From positions 12,364,181 through 12,428,180 of the forward strand of contig OZ024742.1 in assembly GCA_964016885.1 (NCBI GenBank): a stretch of 64,000 nucleotides of DNA, read 5' to 3'. This document shows, in pieces, positions 28,034-38,556 of this stretch. The stretch's first letter is position 1. Each line of letters begins with the position of its first letter. The notes beneath the pieces were generated by a model. It ran no database searches, was not told the origin of the DNA, and saw only the letters and a list, made by a program, of their open reading frames with translations. The translations under genes were made by a program, and so were the position numbers. This DNA is from Eledone cirrhosa. Its lineage: Eukaryota; Mollusca; Cephalopoda; Octopoda; Eledonidae.

Positions 28034-28338
28034 TTCCTGTGTCAGTGTTGAACAAAAAGGTGACGTGGTTGCCTTAACACCGTATGGCATAAATTCAGGC
28101 TGTTCAGTTTGTTGACAAACTAACAAAGCAGCGCTATAATAAGCGTCTGCTAAACTGATGCGTGCATATATGTATGTGTACCTGCATGTATGTATATATA
28201 TATATATATATATATATACATGCTACTGTACGTCTGTATACATATATGTATGTACGTATACATACATACTTACATTTAAGTAAGTGCCATACTAAGAGTG
28301 AGAAATGAAATTTCGTTTTTCGTTTTCATTTTTTTCAA

Positions 28339-28345
<7 letters not shown>

Positions 28346-28402
<57 letters not shown>

Positions 28403-28425
28403 TGTATATATATATATATATATAA

Positions 28426-28499
<74 letters not shown>

Positions 28500-28775
28500 G
28501 TATAAGCTTATTATATATAAATATATATAATAAGCTTGAAACTAGTACATCGTTCTTGTGTCAGTGTTGAACAAAATGGCGACGATGGTTGCCGAGCAAT
28601 GTACGGCGTAATTCGGGCTGTTTGTTTACAAACAAACCAAACATTATAATAAATGTTCGGTAAACCCATACGTACATTTATATATATGTGCATGTATGTA
28701 TATATATACATACTACTGTACGTATGTACACATATATGTATGTGCGTATACATACTTATATATATGTATATATAT
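28346..28775 (-). repeat. (TA)n block and diverged partial monomer
   Basis: Bases 28,346-28,500 are TA-rich. From 28,533 a partial monomer of the satellite family runs on the minus strand and ends at about 28,775. It keeps AGCTTGAAACTAGTACATCG, the 3' half of the hammerhead, but the CUGAUGA half is replaced by TA-rich sequence, so the ribozyme is broken. Its divergence resembles the solo copies rather than the array. Confidence 0.8.
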
Positions 28776-28786
28776 ATATATAATAA

Positions 28787-28890
28787 AGAGTGCGGGTCCC
28801 GACTCTTTAGAATATAACTATACTCTACTATCTCAAGTATTGAGTACTCTGTTGAAGAATGGTTTAACCAGTTTCTAACTGAACCCATCG
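28787..28890 (+). repeat. Dispersed repeat related to 38,126-38,216
   Basis: Starting at GTCCCGACTCTTT, this segment matches the reverse complement of 38,126-38,216, including a TTGAGTACT core and an AACCAGTTTC end. A similar GAGCTC/GGGTCC module occurs near 53,350. The family is unidentified but sits beside hammerhead fold-backs elsewhere in the window. Confidence 0.6.
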
Positions 28891-28917
28891 TTATTTATAT
28901 GTATATATATACACGGT

Positions 28918-29385
28918 TGATCACGATGGGCTAAACAGGGCCGACTTTGGGCTAAACAGGTCCGACTTTGGGCTAAACAACAACAAAACTTATGCATTTC
29001 TTGCAAAAGATTATGTTGAAGTATTTGCTCATGCCCGTAAGAAAAATACTAGGTCACTCCTCTCATTTATGTTCATGGATGATACTAAATAATTAATTTC
29101 CCCACGAATGTATAACAAATAATCAAATAAATGAATGGGAATAAAGGAACTTAAGAACAGTGAGACGTTATCTAGGATAAATAAAATACTGACAAATGCT
29201 ATTAAAAGTGAAAGTATTAAACGTGAATATTAAATACCAAAGAGAAGCTGTGTGTCAATATACTGATAGGGTGATGGTTGTTAGAGAACTAGACAAACGG
29301 GAAACATTTTCGAATGAATTCATAATATGAATTACAGACATGTATAATTCACAAAAATATATTATAAACTTAACTTACTAACGAC
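28918..29385. other. Short 21-bp tandem and spacer
   Basis: Three copies of a ~21-bp unit (GGGCTAAACAGGTCCGACTT) occupy about 28,928-28,978. The remainder is AT-rich with no recognisable gene. Confidence 0.6.
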
Positions 29386-29662
29386 TGATAAAATGACATG
29401 TCAGTCAATCATATTGGTGGCCTCCTCACAGCCCCGGCGGACAGAATGGAGAAGGCGTTTCCCCGGAGGATGGCAAGGGAGACGCGCTGGAAAAGCCACT
29501 CAACTCGCGGGGCTCACACCTGCGGTAGGCCAGCTCAGCCCCTATGGTGGTGAGTAGGGAGGTAGGCCTAGAGCCGAGGAAACCAGAAGTTTCCACTGCC
29601 AAGGGTACAACTACAAACCTGTCGGAGAGCGACCGGTTATTGCAGTATTTGTTGTGATTCAT
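29386..29662 (-). pseudogene. RT ORF C-terminal remnant
   Basis: Minus-strand translation gives VVPLAVETSGFLGSR followed by an Arg/Glu-rich stretch and SGETPSPFCPPG. This resembles the conserved C-terminal tail (VPVAVETxGxLG ... RGNAxxIL) found behind RT domains of many invertebrate retroelement frames. It is far GC-richer than its neighbours. The last 85 bp recur at 60,762-60,850. Two stops follow the frame. Assignment is by remembered motif only. Confidence 0.5.
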
Positions 29663-29812
29663 AACGTTCTGAAGTCAAATCCCGTCCAGGTCAACTTTAT
29701 ATTTCATCCTTCCGATGTCCATTAAATAAAGTTCCAGTTAAGTACTGGGGTCGATATAATCGGTTAACCCCTTCCCACAAATTACTGGTTTTGTGCCGAT
29801 GAAAGAATTATT
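29640..29812 (+). mobile_element. Degraded tRNA-derived SINE
   Basis: Contains a B-box-like AAGTCAAATCCCGTCC, the TTTCATCCTTCCG core, TACTGGGGTCGATATAAT and a TTTTGTGCC tail. The 5' tRNA part is missing or too diverged to see. Confidence 0.75.
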
Positions 29813-29830
29813 AGAAACATTCTTCTTCAG

Positions 29831-29990
29831 GGCAGTAGATTGGTAGAATACCTTCCATTATTTGTTGTGGTTCATATTATGTTGAGTTCAAATCCCGCAG
29901 AGGTTAACTTTACATTTCATACTTCCGAGGATCCCTAAAATAAAGTACCAGTGGAAATACTTAGCTTTGTGCCTAAATTAGAAATCAATA
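29831..29990 (+). mobile_element. Degraded tRNA-derived SINE
   Basis: GGCAGTAGATTGGTAGAAT may be the A-box end and GAGTTCAAATCCCGCAG is the B box. The core TTTCATACTTCCGAGG and tail GCTTTGTGCCTAAA follow. It lies directly downstream of another SINE in the same orientation. Confidence 0.75.
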
Positions 29991-30990
29991 TACGAGCTGA
30001 TCAATTAAGATGTTCAAAGCTCTGATTGAAGTAATTTAGAAATTTAAAAAATACAAAGATATGGAGCCAATGATAGGATCTGTACGGGATGGTACAATGG
30101 GCTAGAAATCGTAGCCAAATCTCCCGTAATTCGCAGCACCCGTCTTAAATAGGAAAAAGCCATATTGCATAATGCTGTCCTTGATAGCCCTGAAAATACG
30201 GGCTGGTCATACCTGTAGTGGCATTAATGGTATGACTGTAGTGGTATTAATGGTATGACGAGTGTGTCTACGACTAAACCACAATAACACCGACTACAAA
30301 TAAGTGGTCTTTTAGTTATGCTAAAAATCAATATGAATATTTTCATTGTAATCGATTTTCACAGCTTGGTAGACTGCAAAAACAAAATTATAAAAATAAG
30401 ACTGCACAAAACCAAACAAAATGTAACTATGTTTATTTAAGCAGAGTATATGATAGAATACAGATGACCAAAATCGAAATACCAACTTGATTCAACATAT
30501 GTTCCAATCATGACTTCCTCTGTCTCCTTGTTACAATATATGGGTCATTTCATTAACATCAAACTACACAAAAAAAATATACATGGAATATAAAATTATC
30601 AATCGTGTTAAAACGATATACAAAGAATAATTGTTTAAATGCTGACTTGTTTTTTTTTTATGTGTTTCTGTTCTATGTTGATTGTTGTATGTTTTTCGTC
30701 TAAGATATTCCAGCCATTTGATCAGACATGCTTGTTGTTTAGTACAATTGTCTATTAAGACATGCCAGTGTTTTATTCATTGAAATCAAAGTTGAGAGAC
30801 GTTTATGTACTGTGATAGCTTGCAAAGATATATCAACGTTACTTCAATAACAATAGCTTGAGAACTGAGGAAAGATACGGCCTGGCTGGCTTACAGAAGA
30901 AAAAGACACTGTACTTTGGTGATAAGCTAGGCGTGTAGTTATTTGTGTACAAAAATACACACGTACGATACATATGAACACACATTCACG
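29991..30990. other. Spacer without recognisable gene
   Basis: AT-rich sequence containing a 24-bp tandem duplication (GTAGTGGTATTAATGGTATG) at about 30,213-30,259. I see no coding frame, RNA gene or known repeat family. Confidence 0.5.
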
Positions 30991-31009
30991 CACATATACA
31001 TATATAAAT

Positions 31010-31023
31010 ATATATATATATAA

Positions 31024-31067
<44 letters not shown>

Positions 31068-31072
31068 GGATT

Positions 31073-31103
<31 letters not shown>

Positions 31104-31288
31104 TACTGTACGTCTGTATACATATATGTATGTACGTAGACATACTTATATTTAAGTAACAGCCGTTTGTTTACAAACACACCGAGCATTATAATAAATG
31201 TTCGGTAAATCCATATATATATATATATATGTGTGTGTATGTATATATATATATATGTAATTATATATATGTATATATATATATTTGC
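31010..31288 (-). repeat. TA-rich tracts with partial satellite-family fragment
   Basis: A fragment at about 31,102-31,212 carries the TACTACTGTACGTCTGTATA block and TATTTAAGTAACAGCCGT, then jumps to the TTATAATAAATGTTCGGT end. The central ribozyme part is deleted. TA-rich tracts lie on both sides. Confidence 0.75.
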
Positions 31289-31770
31289 TACTGTATGTCT
31301 GTATACGTATATGTATCTACGTATGCATACTTACATTTAAGTAACAGCCGTACTAAGAGTGGGAAATGAAATTTCGTTTCATTTTTTCCGTTTATCGTTT
31401 TCGGTGCGCCCGGCCGATTAACTCACTCGATATGCAAATTAGGCTGCTCAGCCATTAATATGCATAAGGAAAGTATATACTTTCAGACGGTCAATCATCT
31501 GGCAGGAAGGGATACAGTGCTGACGATAGCTAATAAGCTTGAAACTGGTACATCGTTCCTTTGTCAGTGTTGAACAAATGAGCAACGGTGGTTGCTAGAC
31601 ACTGTACGGCTTCATTCGGGATGTTTGTTTAGAAACACACCGAGCATTATAATAAATGTTCGGTGAATCCATACGTATATATATATATGTGTGTGCATGT
31701 ATGTATATATATACATACTACTGTACGTCTGTATACATATATGTATGTACGTATATATACTTATATATAT
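31289..31770 (-). repeat. Diverged solo monomer of the hammerhead satellite family
   Basis: A nearly complete monomer (31,289-31,680) on the minus strand, followed by the first ~90 bp of another. The octamer (31,431-31,438) and the GAAAGTATATACTTTC palindrome are intact. Divergence from the array is clear, and similarity is closer to the 8.8-kb solo copy (shared TTTGTTTAGAAACACACCG). Confidence 0.88.
31515..31555 (+). ncRNA. Hammerhead ribozyme motif, solo monomer
   Basis: CAGUG-CUGACGA-UAGCUAAUAAGCUU-GAA-ACUGGU-A-CAUCG. The core and the 4-bp stem II are intact. N7 is C instead of U, which the core tolerates. Stem I has one A.C mismatch. It is the same fold as in the array despite many changes in the flanks. 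Confidence 0.68.
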
Positions 31771-32402
31771 ATATATATATATATATAATTATATATGTGT
31801 GTGTTTGCCCGCGAACTCACACACACATACACATACATGATTATGTGAGAAATGCACACACAAACATAAGCATACATATATATATATGTGTGTGTGTGTA
31901 CAGTTGTGTATCTGTGTTAGTTTACCAACCTATTACTAGCTCTGTCTCTGTTCTTGTCTATAGATATATTCCAAACACAGATATTTACGAAAATATGGTT
32001 CAAAAATTGTAAAAAGCCAACATTAGTTGAAATAACAAGAGCTCAGTCGTAAAACTTTTCTTAATATTTTAATATTAATATATACCTGCCTTGATTGAAA
32101 TATTCACTACCTTCGTGTTGACATGTCACTCCTGTTTCATATTTCTGCTACATTTATCTCCCCTTACTGCCACTCTCCTCTCCAAGTATCACTTCATTTA
32201 AAATGCTTCCATGCATGGCATGGTCCCGTAACTTTTGAGGGAGTCGCTGGGGTGCCGTATTGGCATGAGGTGTTTCTATGGCATTTTGTAAAGCTGGCGG
32301 TGCCCATCTCATCTCCAGGTCTGAATACACCAGATTTCCTCTTGAGAAAGATAAAAATTGAGAGAAAAGAATTAAGATGGAGATATAGAGGAAGAATACA
32401 TC
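31771..32402. other. Spacer without recognisable gene
   Basis: TA-rich start, then mixed sequence. An open frame at 32,123-32,443 overlaps the SINE that follows and has no family features, so I do not call it. Confidence 0.5.
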
Positions 32403-32552
32403 CCAGTATTAGACTGGTACTTTTTTTTTTACATCGTGGATGAAAGGCAAAGTTGACCTCGGTGGGATTTGAACTGAGAGAGCAGAGAGTTGGAACAAAT
32501 ACCCTAAAGCATTCTATACGACGCTCTAACGACTCTGTCAATTCGCCGACGA
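32403..32552 (-). mobile_element. Degraded tRNA-derived SINE
   Basis: Minus-strand SINE core: AGTTCAAATCCCACCGAGG (B box region), TTTGCCTTTCATCC, then a run of A before GTACCAGTCTAATACTGG. The 3' tail is truncated. Confidence 0.8.
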
Positions 32553-32679
32553 CAAAGAACGCTGACTCGCCCCATAGATTACATTATGGATGCAAAATCT
32601 CACGTATTTTAATCATTATTAAAAATCTGATGAATTCTGAACTAAAAATGAAATGAAATTTTAATTCAGAAATCTTTTA

Positions 32680-32681
32680 AC

Positions 32682-32728
<47 letters not shown>

Positions 32729-32762
32729 CTAGTCGAACATGTATATATATATATATATATAA
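32680..32762. repeat. (TA)n microsatellite pair
   Basis: Two TA tracts flanking a short TTCTAGTCGAACATG segment, immediately before the PLE. Confidence 0.9.
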
Positions 32763-32838
32763 GTATTGAAATTTCCGTTGGAAACAGAAAAGGTCATAGA
32801 AATGAAGAGTGCTCTCTGTAAGTATCAGAGCAAAATTT

Positions 32839-34507
32839 AATGTATAAAATCAATACAATATTATTACCTCATTACCAGAGGTTTCCCGAATGAGGCGAAT
32901 ACGAAATAAACGACTTCATTCGTTCGTCAGACGAGGCAATATAAAACATGGGCAAATACTTAGAAAAACACATCAAGAAAATCAAAAAAATATATAGATA
33001 AATGAAATAGAAATTGAAATATATAAAAATCTATCAAGAAAAATAGTTAGGTGTGTGTATGTGTATGTATATACGCTCACAGATGTGCATATATGTATAT
33101 GTGCACATGTAAATGTATAGTTAGAAAGTGTGCGTAATTATAAAAATTTAGGGCAAATGTATCTATATGTCTGTATTATACAGACAGAAATGGTTACATC
33201 GTAAATATAAGAATATAAAGTCGCGCGCATAAAAACGCCTGGACGCTCGTACACTTAGATGCGGAAAGAAAGGAGGTAAAGAGAGTATAATAATTAAAAG
33301 AAAAGTATCCGTCTCGATATATTTATAAAAATATAGTAACGATAAATTAGAAAGAAAAGATAGAAAGAAAAAATTAAAGAAAACAAAAAATGGGGGGGGG
33401 GGGGTACATACATACACAGACACGCGTGTCTCACAAAAGAAATGTAAAAATAATTATGCTTATATACACACGCGCACTTACACTTCCATACGTTCGATAC
33501 GTACATACACACACACACACACACATACTTATACTCGCGCATATAAACCTGTTTGCATGCCCACGTATGAAACTGAGTAAGTAACAAAAGAGGGAAGGGG
33601 GGGGGGAAGAAGAAAAAAGGAACAAAAACATAAAACCGAAATGTCAAAAACACGGATATAAAGACACTTACACATACGCATAATATATACATACACAGAC
33701 ACACAAACACCTGTACACACACACATACATACACGCATATATATATATATATATACATATACATACACGCACGCGCGCGCACATACGTAGTCACTCATGT
33801 ATATATATAAAAAGTATACACACATTAAGGCGTTCAGCCATATTGAAATGTGGATAAATAAGTACAAATATAAAATTGTAAGATAGGCTGCGCAAAAATA
33901 AAATAAAAATAAAAATGAAAAATATATCTGGATTGAAAAACACAAAAGACAAGTATAATCAGTTGGTGGAGGAAAAAGGGAAGTAAAAGAAGGGGAAGTA
34001 AAAAATAGAAAATAGGAAGTGGATCGGAGAATAAAAAGGGGGGGTGGGGTGAAGTAAAAATAAATAAAAGTGAAAATAAATGAAATTATTGACAAGGATA
34101 AGAATGAAAGTAAGTCAGAAAGGGTAATTAAAAAGAGAATAATAAGAGTTTATGGAGGATAAGTATCTGAAAGTGTGTTAAGTTTATATGAGCTGGAAAG
34201 CAGGTGTGATTTCATGTGTGGGAAACTGGTAAAAATTTCCGTCTTTGTGTTCAGGCAGGTCTTTGGTGATTTAAGATTTTGCAATATCCAAAATTTTTCA
34301 TTTATGCAGAGCGTGCATTTTCTTGTTCCTCTAGCATATTTTTTAGATTGGTTCAAAATTTACCAATCTAGTTTATATTGGATGCCTTGGTCTTTCAAAT
34401 CCCAGATTCTGCTAGCCAGAGCTGTTGTAAATCTTTTTTCTGGATGTCGAAAGGATGCGACATGTGAGTAATAACGCGTTTTGAATCTGTCTTGCGTCAT
34501 ACCCACA
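32839..34507 (-). repeat. PLE left arm (inverted copy of 3' part)
   Basis: Reverse complement of 35,304-36,971. It ends at ACCCACAT (34,500-34,507), where the two arms diverge. It contains antisense PLE endonuclease sequence, a G-run at 33,393, a TA run near 33,740 and a hammerhead near its outer end. Confidence 0.9.
32867..32936 (-). ncRNA. Hammerhead ribozyme motif, PLE left arm
   Basis: Identical in sequence to the right-arm ribozyme at 36,873-36,942 but on the minus strand. All stems and core residues are intact. Confidence 0.82.
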
Positions 34508-34515
34508 TTACATAC

Positions 34516-35661
34516 ACTTAAAGAAAAATTTCCTAACCATATTTTTGGGCTTTATCGCGATGATGGTCTAATACTTTCCCATACCACCATAGGCCATAAC
34601 TTAGATAGATTAAGGAAAGACTTAATAAAAACCTTTGCTAGTTTTAATCTTAAAATTACTATTGATACTAACCTTTCCAACGTAGATTTCCTAGATATAA
34701 ACTTAGATTTGCCTACTGCTTCTTATAAACCATACCATAAACCTAATGAAAACTTAAAATATATAAATAAAGGATCTTGCCATCCACCTATAGTTTTTAA
34801 AAACCTTATCCCTAATATTAGCCGTAGGATCTCCACCCTCTCTTCATCAGAAGCTATTTTCAATAAGGCATCCCCCTACTATAATAAAGCCCTCCAAAAT
34901 AGCGGCTTTAGCGAACCGATTAAATACATACCTAACTACACTAACTCTATTAAACATAAAATAGGAAAAGAAAAATAATGTGGTTCATCCCCCCCCCCTA
35001 CTCTCTAGCAGTTAAAACTAATGTAGGCAAAAAATTCCTAGAACTCCTAGATAAACATTTCCCTAGAACACATAGATACTATAAGATCTTTAACAGAAAC
35101 TGTGTTAAAATTAGCTATTCCTGCGGTCCCCCTATTAAGTCCTATATCCTCAACAAAACATCACCTAGAGAAAATCAAACTTGCTCCTGTAGAATCAAAA
35201 GTGAATGCCCATTACAAGGTGAATGCAACACCAAAGCCATTGTATATGCGGCTAATGTGACAACCATCAGCAACAACCATCCAGTCACCAGTGAACGATA
35301 TGTGGGTATGACGCAAGACAGATTCAAAACGCGTTATTACTCACATGTCGCATCCTTTCGACATCCAGAAAAAAGATTTACAACAGCTCTGGCTAGCAGA
35401 ATCTGGGATTTGAAAGACCAAGGCATCCAATATAAACTAGATTGGTAAATTTTGAACCAATCTAAAAAATATGCTAGAGGAACAAGAAAATGCACGCTCT
35501 GCATAAATGAAAAATTTTGGATATTGCAAAATCTTAAATCACCAAAGACCTGCCTGAACACAAAGACGGAAATTTTTACCAGTTGCCCACACATGAAATC
35601 ACACCTGCTTTCCAGCTCATATAAACTTAACACACTTTCAGATACTTATCCTCCATAAACT
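34516..35661 (+). pseudogene. PLE RT (C-terminal half) and GIY-YIG endonuclease
   Basis: The frame opens inside the RT at FGLYRDDGLILS, the PLE form of the catalytic YxDD box, and continues with the thumb (SRRISTLSSSEAIFNKASPY), a hallmark of PLE RTs. A one-base shift in an A-run near 34,970 moves it to the next frame. That frame carries CSCRIKSECPLQGEC, a PLE-specific Cys cluster, then the GIY-YIG endonuclease (AIVYAAN, RYVGMTQDRFKTRYYSH). A TAA at 35,446-35,448 interrupts YKLDW, after which the domain resumes (CTLCINEKFWIL) to a stop at about 35,658. The N-terminal RT is absent, lost at the junction with the inverted arm. In intact PLEs this protein copies the element into nicked or telomeric DNA. 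Confidence 0.9.
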
Positions 35662-36042
35662 CTTATTATTCTCTTTTTAATTACCCTTTCTGACTTACTT
35701 TCATTCTTATCCTTGTCAATAATTTCATTTATTTTCACTTTTATTTATTTTTACTTCACCCCCCCCCCCTTTTATTCTCCGATCCACTTCCTATTTTCTA
35801 TTTTTTACGTCCCCTTCTTTTACTTCCCTTTTTCCTCCACCAACTGATTATACTTGTCTTTTGTGTTTTTCAATCCAGATATGTTTTTCATTTTTATTTT
35901 TATTTTATTTTTGCGCAGCCTATCTTACAATTTTATATTTGTACTTATTTATCCACATTTCAATATGGCTGAACGCCTTAATGTGTATACTTTTTATATA
36001 TATACATGAGTGACTACGTATGTGCGCGCGCGTGCGTGTATG

Positions 36043-36080
<38 letters not shown>

Positions 36081-36971
36081 TGTATGTATGTGTGTGTGTA
36101 CAGGTGTTTGTGTGTGTGTGTATGTATATATTATGCGTATGTGTAAGTGTCTTTATATCCGTGTTTTTGACATTTCGGTTTTATGTTTTTGTTCCTTTTT
36201 TCTTCTCCCCCCCCCCCTTCCCTCTTTTGTTACTTACTCAGTTTCATACGTGGGCATGCAAACAGGTTTATATGCGCGAGTATAAGTATGTGTGTGTGTG
36301 TGTGTATGTACGTATCGAACGTATGGAAGTGTAAGTGCGCGTGTGTATATAAGCATAATTATTTTTACATTTCTTTTGTGAGACACGCGTGTCTGTGTAT
36401 GTATGTACCCCCCCCCCATTTTTTGTTTTCTTTAATTTTTTCTTTCTATCTTTTCTTTCTAATTTATCGTTACTATATTTTTATAAATATATCGAGACGG
36501 ATACTTTTCTTTTAATTATTATACTCTCTTTACCTCCTTTCTTTCCGCATCTAAGTGTACGAGCGTCCAGGCGTTTTTATGCGCGCGACTTTATATTCTT
36601 ATATTTACGATGTAACCATTTCTGTCTGTATAATACAGACATATAGATACATTTGCCCTAAATTTTTATAATTACGCACACTTTCTAACTATACATTTAC
36701 ATGTGCACATATACATATATGCACATCTGTGAGCGTATATACATACACATACACACACCTAACTATTTTTCTTGATAGATTTTTATATATTTCAATTTCT
36801 ATTTCATTTATCTATATATTTTTTTGATTTTCTTGATGTGTTTTTCTAAGTATTTGCCCATGTTTTATATTGCCTCGTCTGACGAACGAATGAAGTCGTT
36901 TATTTCGTATTCGCCTCATTCGGGAAACCTCTGGTAATGAGGTAATAATATTGTATTGATTTTATACATTA
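35304..36971 (+). repeat. PLE right arm (3' part of element)
   Basis: Contains the end of the GIY-YIG domain, a long 3'UTR-like segment with C-run, TA-run and TG-run tracts, and the hammerhead near the outer end. It ends at TTATACATT before a TA tract. Confidence 0.9.
36873..36942 (+). ncRNA. Hammerhead ribozyme motif (type I), PLE right arm
   Basis: Every element is visible: stem I CCUCGU/AUGAGG (6 bp with one G.U), core CUGACGA, stem II CGAAUGA/UCAUUCG (7 bp) closing a 22-nt loop, core GAA, stem III ACC-UCU-GGU (3 bp), and cleavage-site A. An A and a G flank stem II at the core, forming a non-canonical A.G closing pair. PLEs are known to carry hammerheads with short stem III. This is the best-formed ribozyme outside the satellite. 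Confidence 0.88.
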
Positions 36972-36989
36972 TATATATATATATATATA

Positions 36990-37802
36990 TATGACCGGAT
37001 AAGCCTTCAGTCAGACCTACTGGCTGTTACCCAATGGGCGGAAAAGAACAACATGTTACAGAACGAAGACAAATTCGAACTGATCCATTTTGGAAAAGAG
37101 GATGCTCTGAAACTCCCGTACTCCCTTCCCTCCGGGGAATCTCTCGTGACATCTAACAACATCAGAGACTTGGGAGTAACCGTGGACAGCAACATAAGCT
37201 GGGCCACGCATATAAGCAGCAAAGTTGACATGGCCCGCAGAATGTGTTCCTGGATCCTCAGAACCTTCCAGTCGAGAGATTCCCACACCATTATCCTTCT
37301 CTTCTCTACTTTTGCCCGACCATACCTTGAATACTGTTGTCCACTGTGGTCTCCCCACACGAAACAAAGTATCATGAAACTTGAAGCTCCTCAAAGGGCA
37401 ATCACGAAAAAGATAGATGGCATGTCAGACCTTGTCTACTGGGGTCGACTAGAAAACCTGAAACTTTACTCACTCCAACGTCGCCGTGAGCGTTATATTA
37501 TCTGCATGATGTGGAAAATGTTCCATCATCACTGCCCAAATGATGTTGGCATCGCCTTCAAGATACACCCAAGGCTTGGGCCCCGTGCTATCCGTCCCAT
37601 TCAAAAATCTAAATCGCAACTCATAACAACAATACGGCACAATTATTTCACCTCAATTGGCCCTGCTCTCTTCAACATCACACCAGGACACGTCAAAACA
37701 GAAACTGACCACACAAAATTTGAAAGACTTCGCCAGGTGGTGCTATTAAGTTAGACATGGCCTGGGCCAATACTGGCCAAAACATTTCAAAGTTATTCAA
37801 AG

Positions 37803-37805
<3 letters not shown>
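36990..37805 (+). pseudogene. CR1/L2-like LINE ORF2 C-terminal fragment
   Basis: An open frame runs from about 36,993 to the TAG at 37,752-37,754 without interruption. It covers the region after the RT catalytic box: LQSDLLAVTQWAEKNNM, DLGVTVDSNISWATHIS, ARPYLEYCCPLWSPH and QRAITKKIDGMSD. The first three blocks are typical of the Jockey/CR1/L2/Rex assemblage. The fragment is 5'-truncated in a TA tract and ends in TTTCAAAGTTATTCAAAGTT, a short tandem tail as in CR1-type LINEs. The endonuclease and the catalytic RT motifs are missing. Confidence 0.8.

Positions 37806-37890
<85 letters not shown>
37806..37890. repeat. (TA)n microsatellite
   Basis: More than 40 TA units directly after the CR1-like tail. 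Confidence 0.95.
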
Positions 37891-37893
<3 letters not shown>

Positions 37894-37992
37894 CGTGTGT
37901 ATATAGTAAGTTATTCAGGGTTGAATCGGAGGTAACCACAGTAAGTAAGGTACTCAATACATAGCAGAGTATGAAAGTTTTAATATAGATGG

Positions 37993-38041
37993 GATTCTAC
38001 AGGACTAGAACTGTTTCATTCTTTAGAAATCATCAAGAATC
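37993..38041 (-). ncRNA. Hammerhead-like motif (core variant)
   Basis: GAUUC-UUGAUGA-UUUCUAAAGAAU-GAA-ACAGUUCUAGUCCUGU-A-GAAUC. Stem I is 5 perfect pairs and stem III is ACAG/CUGU. The core C3 is U, which would impair cleavage. Confidence 0.6.
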
Positions 38042-38042
38042 T

Positions 38043-38091
38043 GATTCCTGGTGATTTCTAAAGACTGAAACAGTTCTAGTACTGTAGAATC
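38043..38091 (+). ncRNA. Hammerhead-like motif (core variant)
   Basis: GAUUC-CUGGUGA-UUUCUAAAGACU-GAA-ACAGUUCUAGUACUGU-A-GAAUC. Stem I is 5 perfect pairs and stem III extends to 5 bp. A6 of the core is G and stem II is weak, so activity is doubtful. Confidence 0.6.
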
Positions 38092-38125
38092 TCATCTATA
38101 TATATATATATATATATACACCGGA

Positions 38126-38259
38126 TAGAACCAGTCTGAAACTGGTTAGACAATTACTCAACTCAACATAGTACTCAAGGCTTGAGTAAGGCTATAATAC
38201 AAAGAGTCGGGACCCGGCGGCTGAGCTCTTTGCGTTTCAACAGCTAATTCCAGACACTT

Positions 38260-38262
<3 letters not shown>
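38126..38262 (-). repeat. Dispersed repeat related to 28,787-28,890
   Basis: The reverse complement shares GGGTCCCGACTCTTT, TTGAGTACT and AACCAGTTTC in order with the 28.8-kb copy. A GAGCTC-containing extension (38,225-38,230) is shared with sequence near 53,350. Confidence 0.6.
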
Positions 38263-38263
<1 letters not shown>

Positions 38264-38320
<57 letters not shown>

Positions 38321-38411
38321 CGTTTATGTGTGTTTGTATGTATCTCAGTGGATTAGGTTATTATTAATTCATATATATATACAGAGAGAGGGGGAGAGAG
38401 AGAAATAAAGA

Positions 38412-38471
<60 letters not shown>

Positions 38472-38500
38472 GAGAGAGAGAGGAGAATGAGACAGGGCGA
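38264..38500. repeat. (TA)n and (GA)n tracts
   Basis: TA tract at 38,264-38,312 and GA-rich tract at 38,388-38,482, with a short spacer. The Ser/Leu frames on the minus strand are compositional. Confidence 0.9.
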
Positions 38501-38556
38501 GAAAGAATGAAAGATCCAGAGAAATAAAGATCCAAAGTGAGAGACAGGGAGATAGG

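Larger units (their letters stand above)
32839..36971 (+). mobile_element. Penelope-like element with 1.67-kb inverted arms
   Basis: A broken PLE gene (34,516-35,661) sits between two arms that are reverse complements: 32,839-34,507 and 35,304-36,971, around an ~800-bp single-copy centre. The left arm is an inverted copy of the 3' part of the element, including the antisense of the GIY-YIG domain. Each arm carries one hammerhead. The arms are almost identical, differing in a few bases and in G/C and TA run lengths, so the duplication is recent. Inverted or direct partial duplications (pLTRs) are characteristic of PLEs. An assembly fold-back cannot be fully excluded. Confidence 0.85.
37985..38105. 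mobile_element. Fold-back with head-to-head hammerheads
   Basis: A near-perfect inverted repeat of about 55-bp arms centred at about 38,042, almost without a loop. Each arm is a hammerhead. It is flanked by ATATAGATG/CATCTATA and TA tracts. Probably a relic of a PLE-type inverted terminal structure or of a retrozyme pair. Confidence 0.75.

Noticed and set aside
32123..32443. 106-codon open frame
   Set aside because: Its end overlaps a minus-strand SINE and no protein family features are visible.
34175..34471. 98-codon frame in the left PLE arm
   Set aside because: It is the antisense of the GIY-YIG domain end and has a mirror image at 35,337-35,633.
32839..36971. PLE palindrome as a pure sequencing or assembly fold-back
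   Set aside because: Arms differ at single bases (for example Lys/Gln in CGKLVK and CGQLVK) as well as in run lengths, and PLEs naturally carry inverted partial copies. It is not fully excluded, so it is kept with a caveat.
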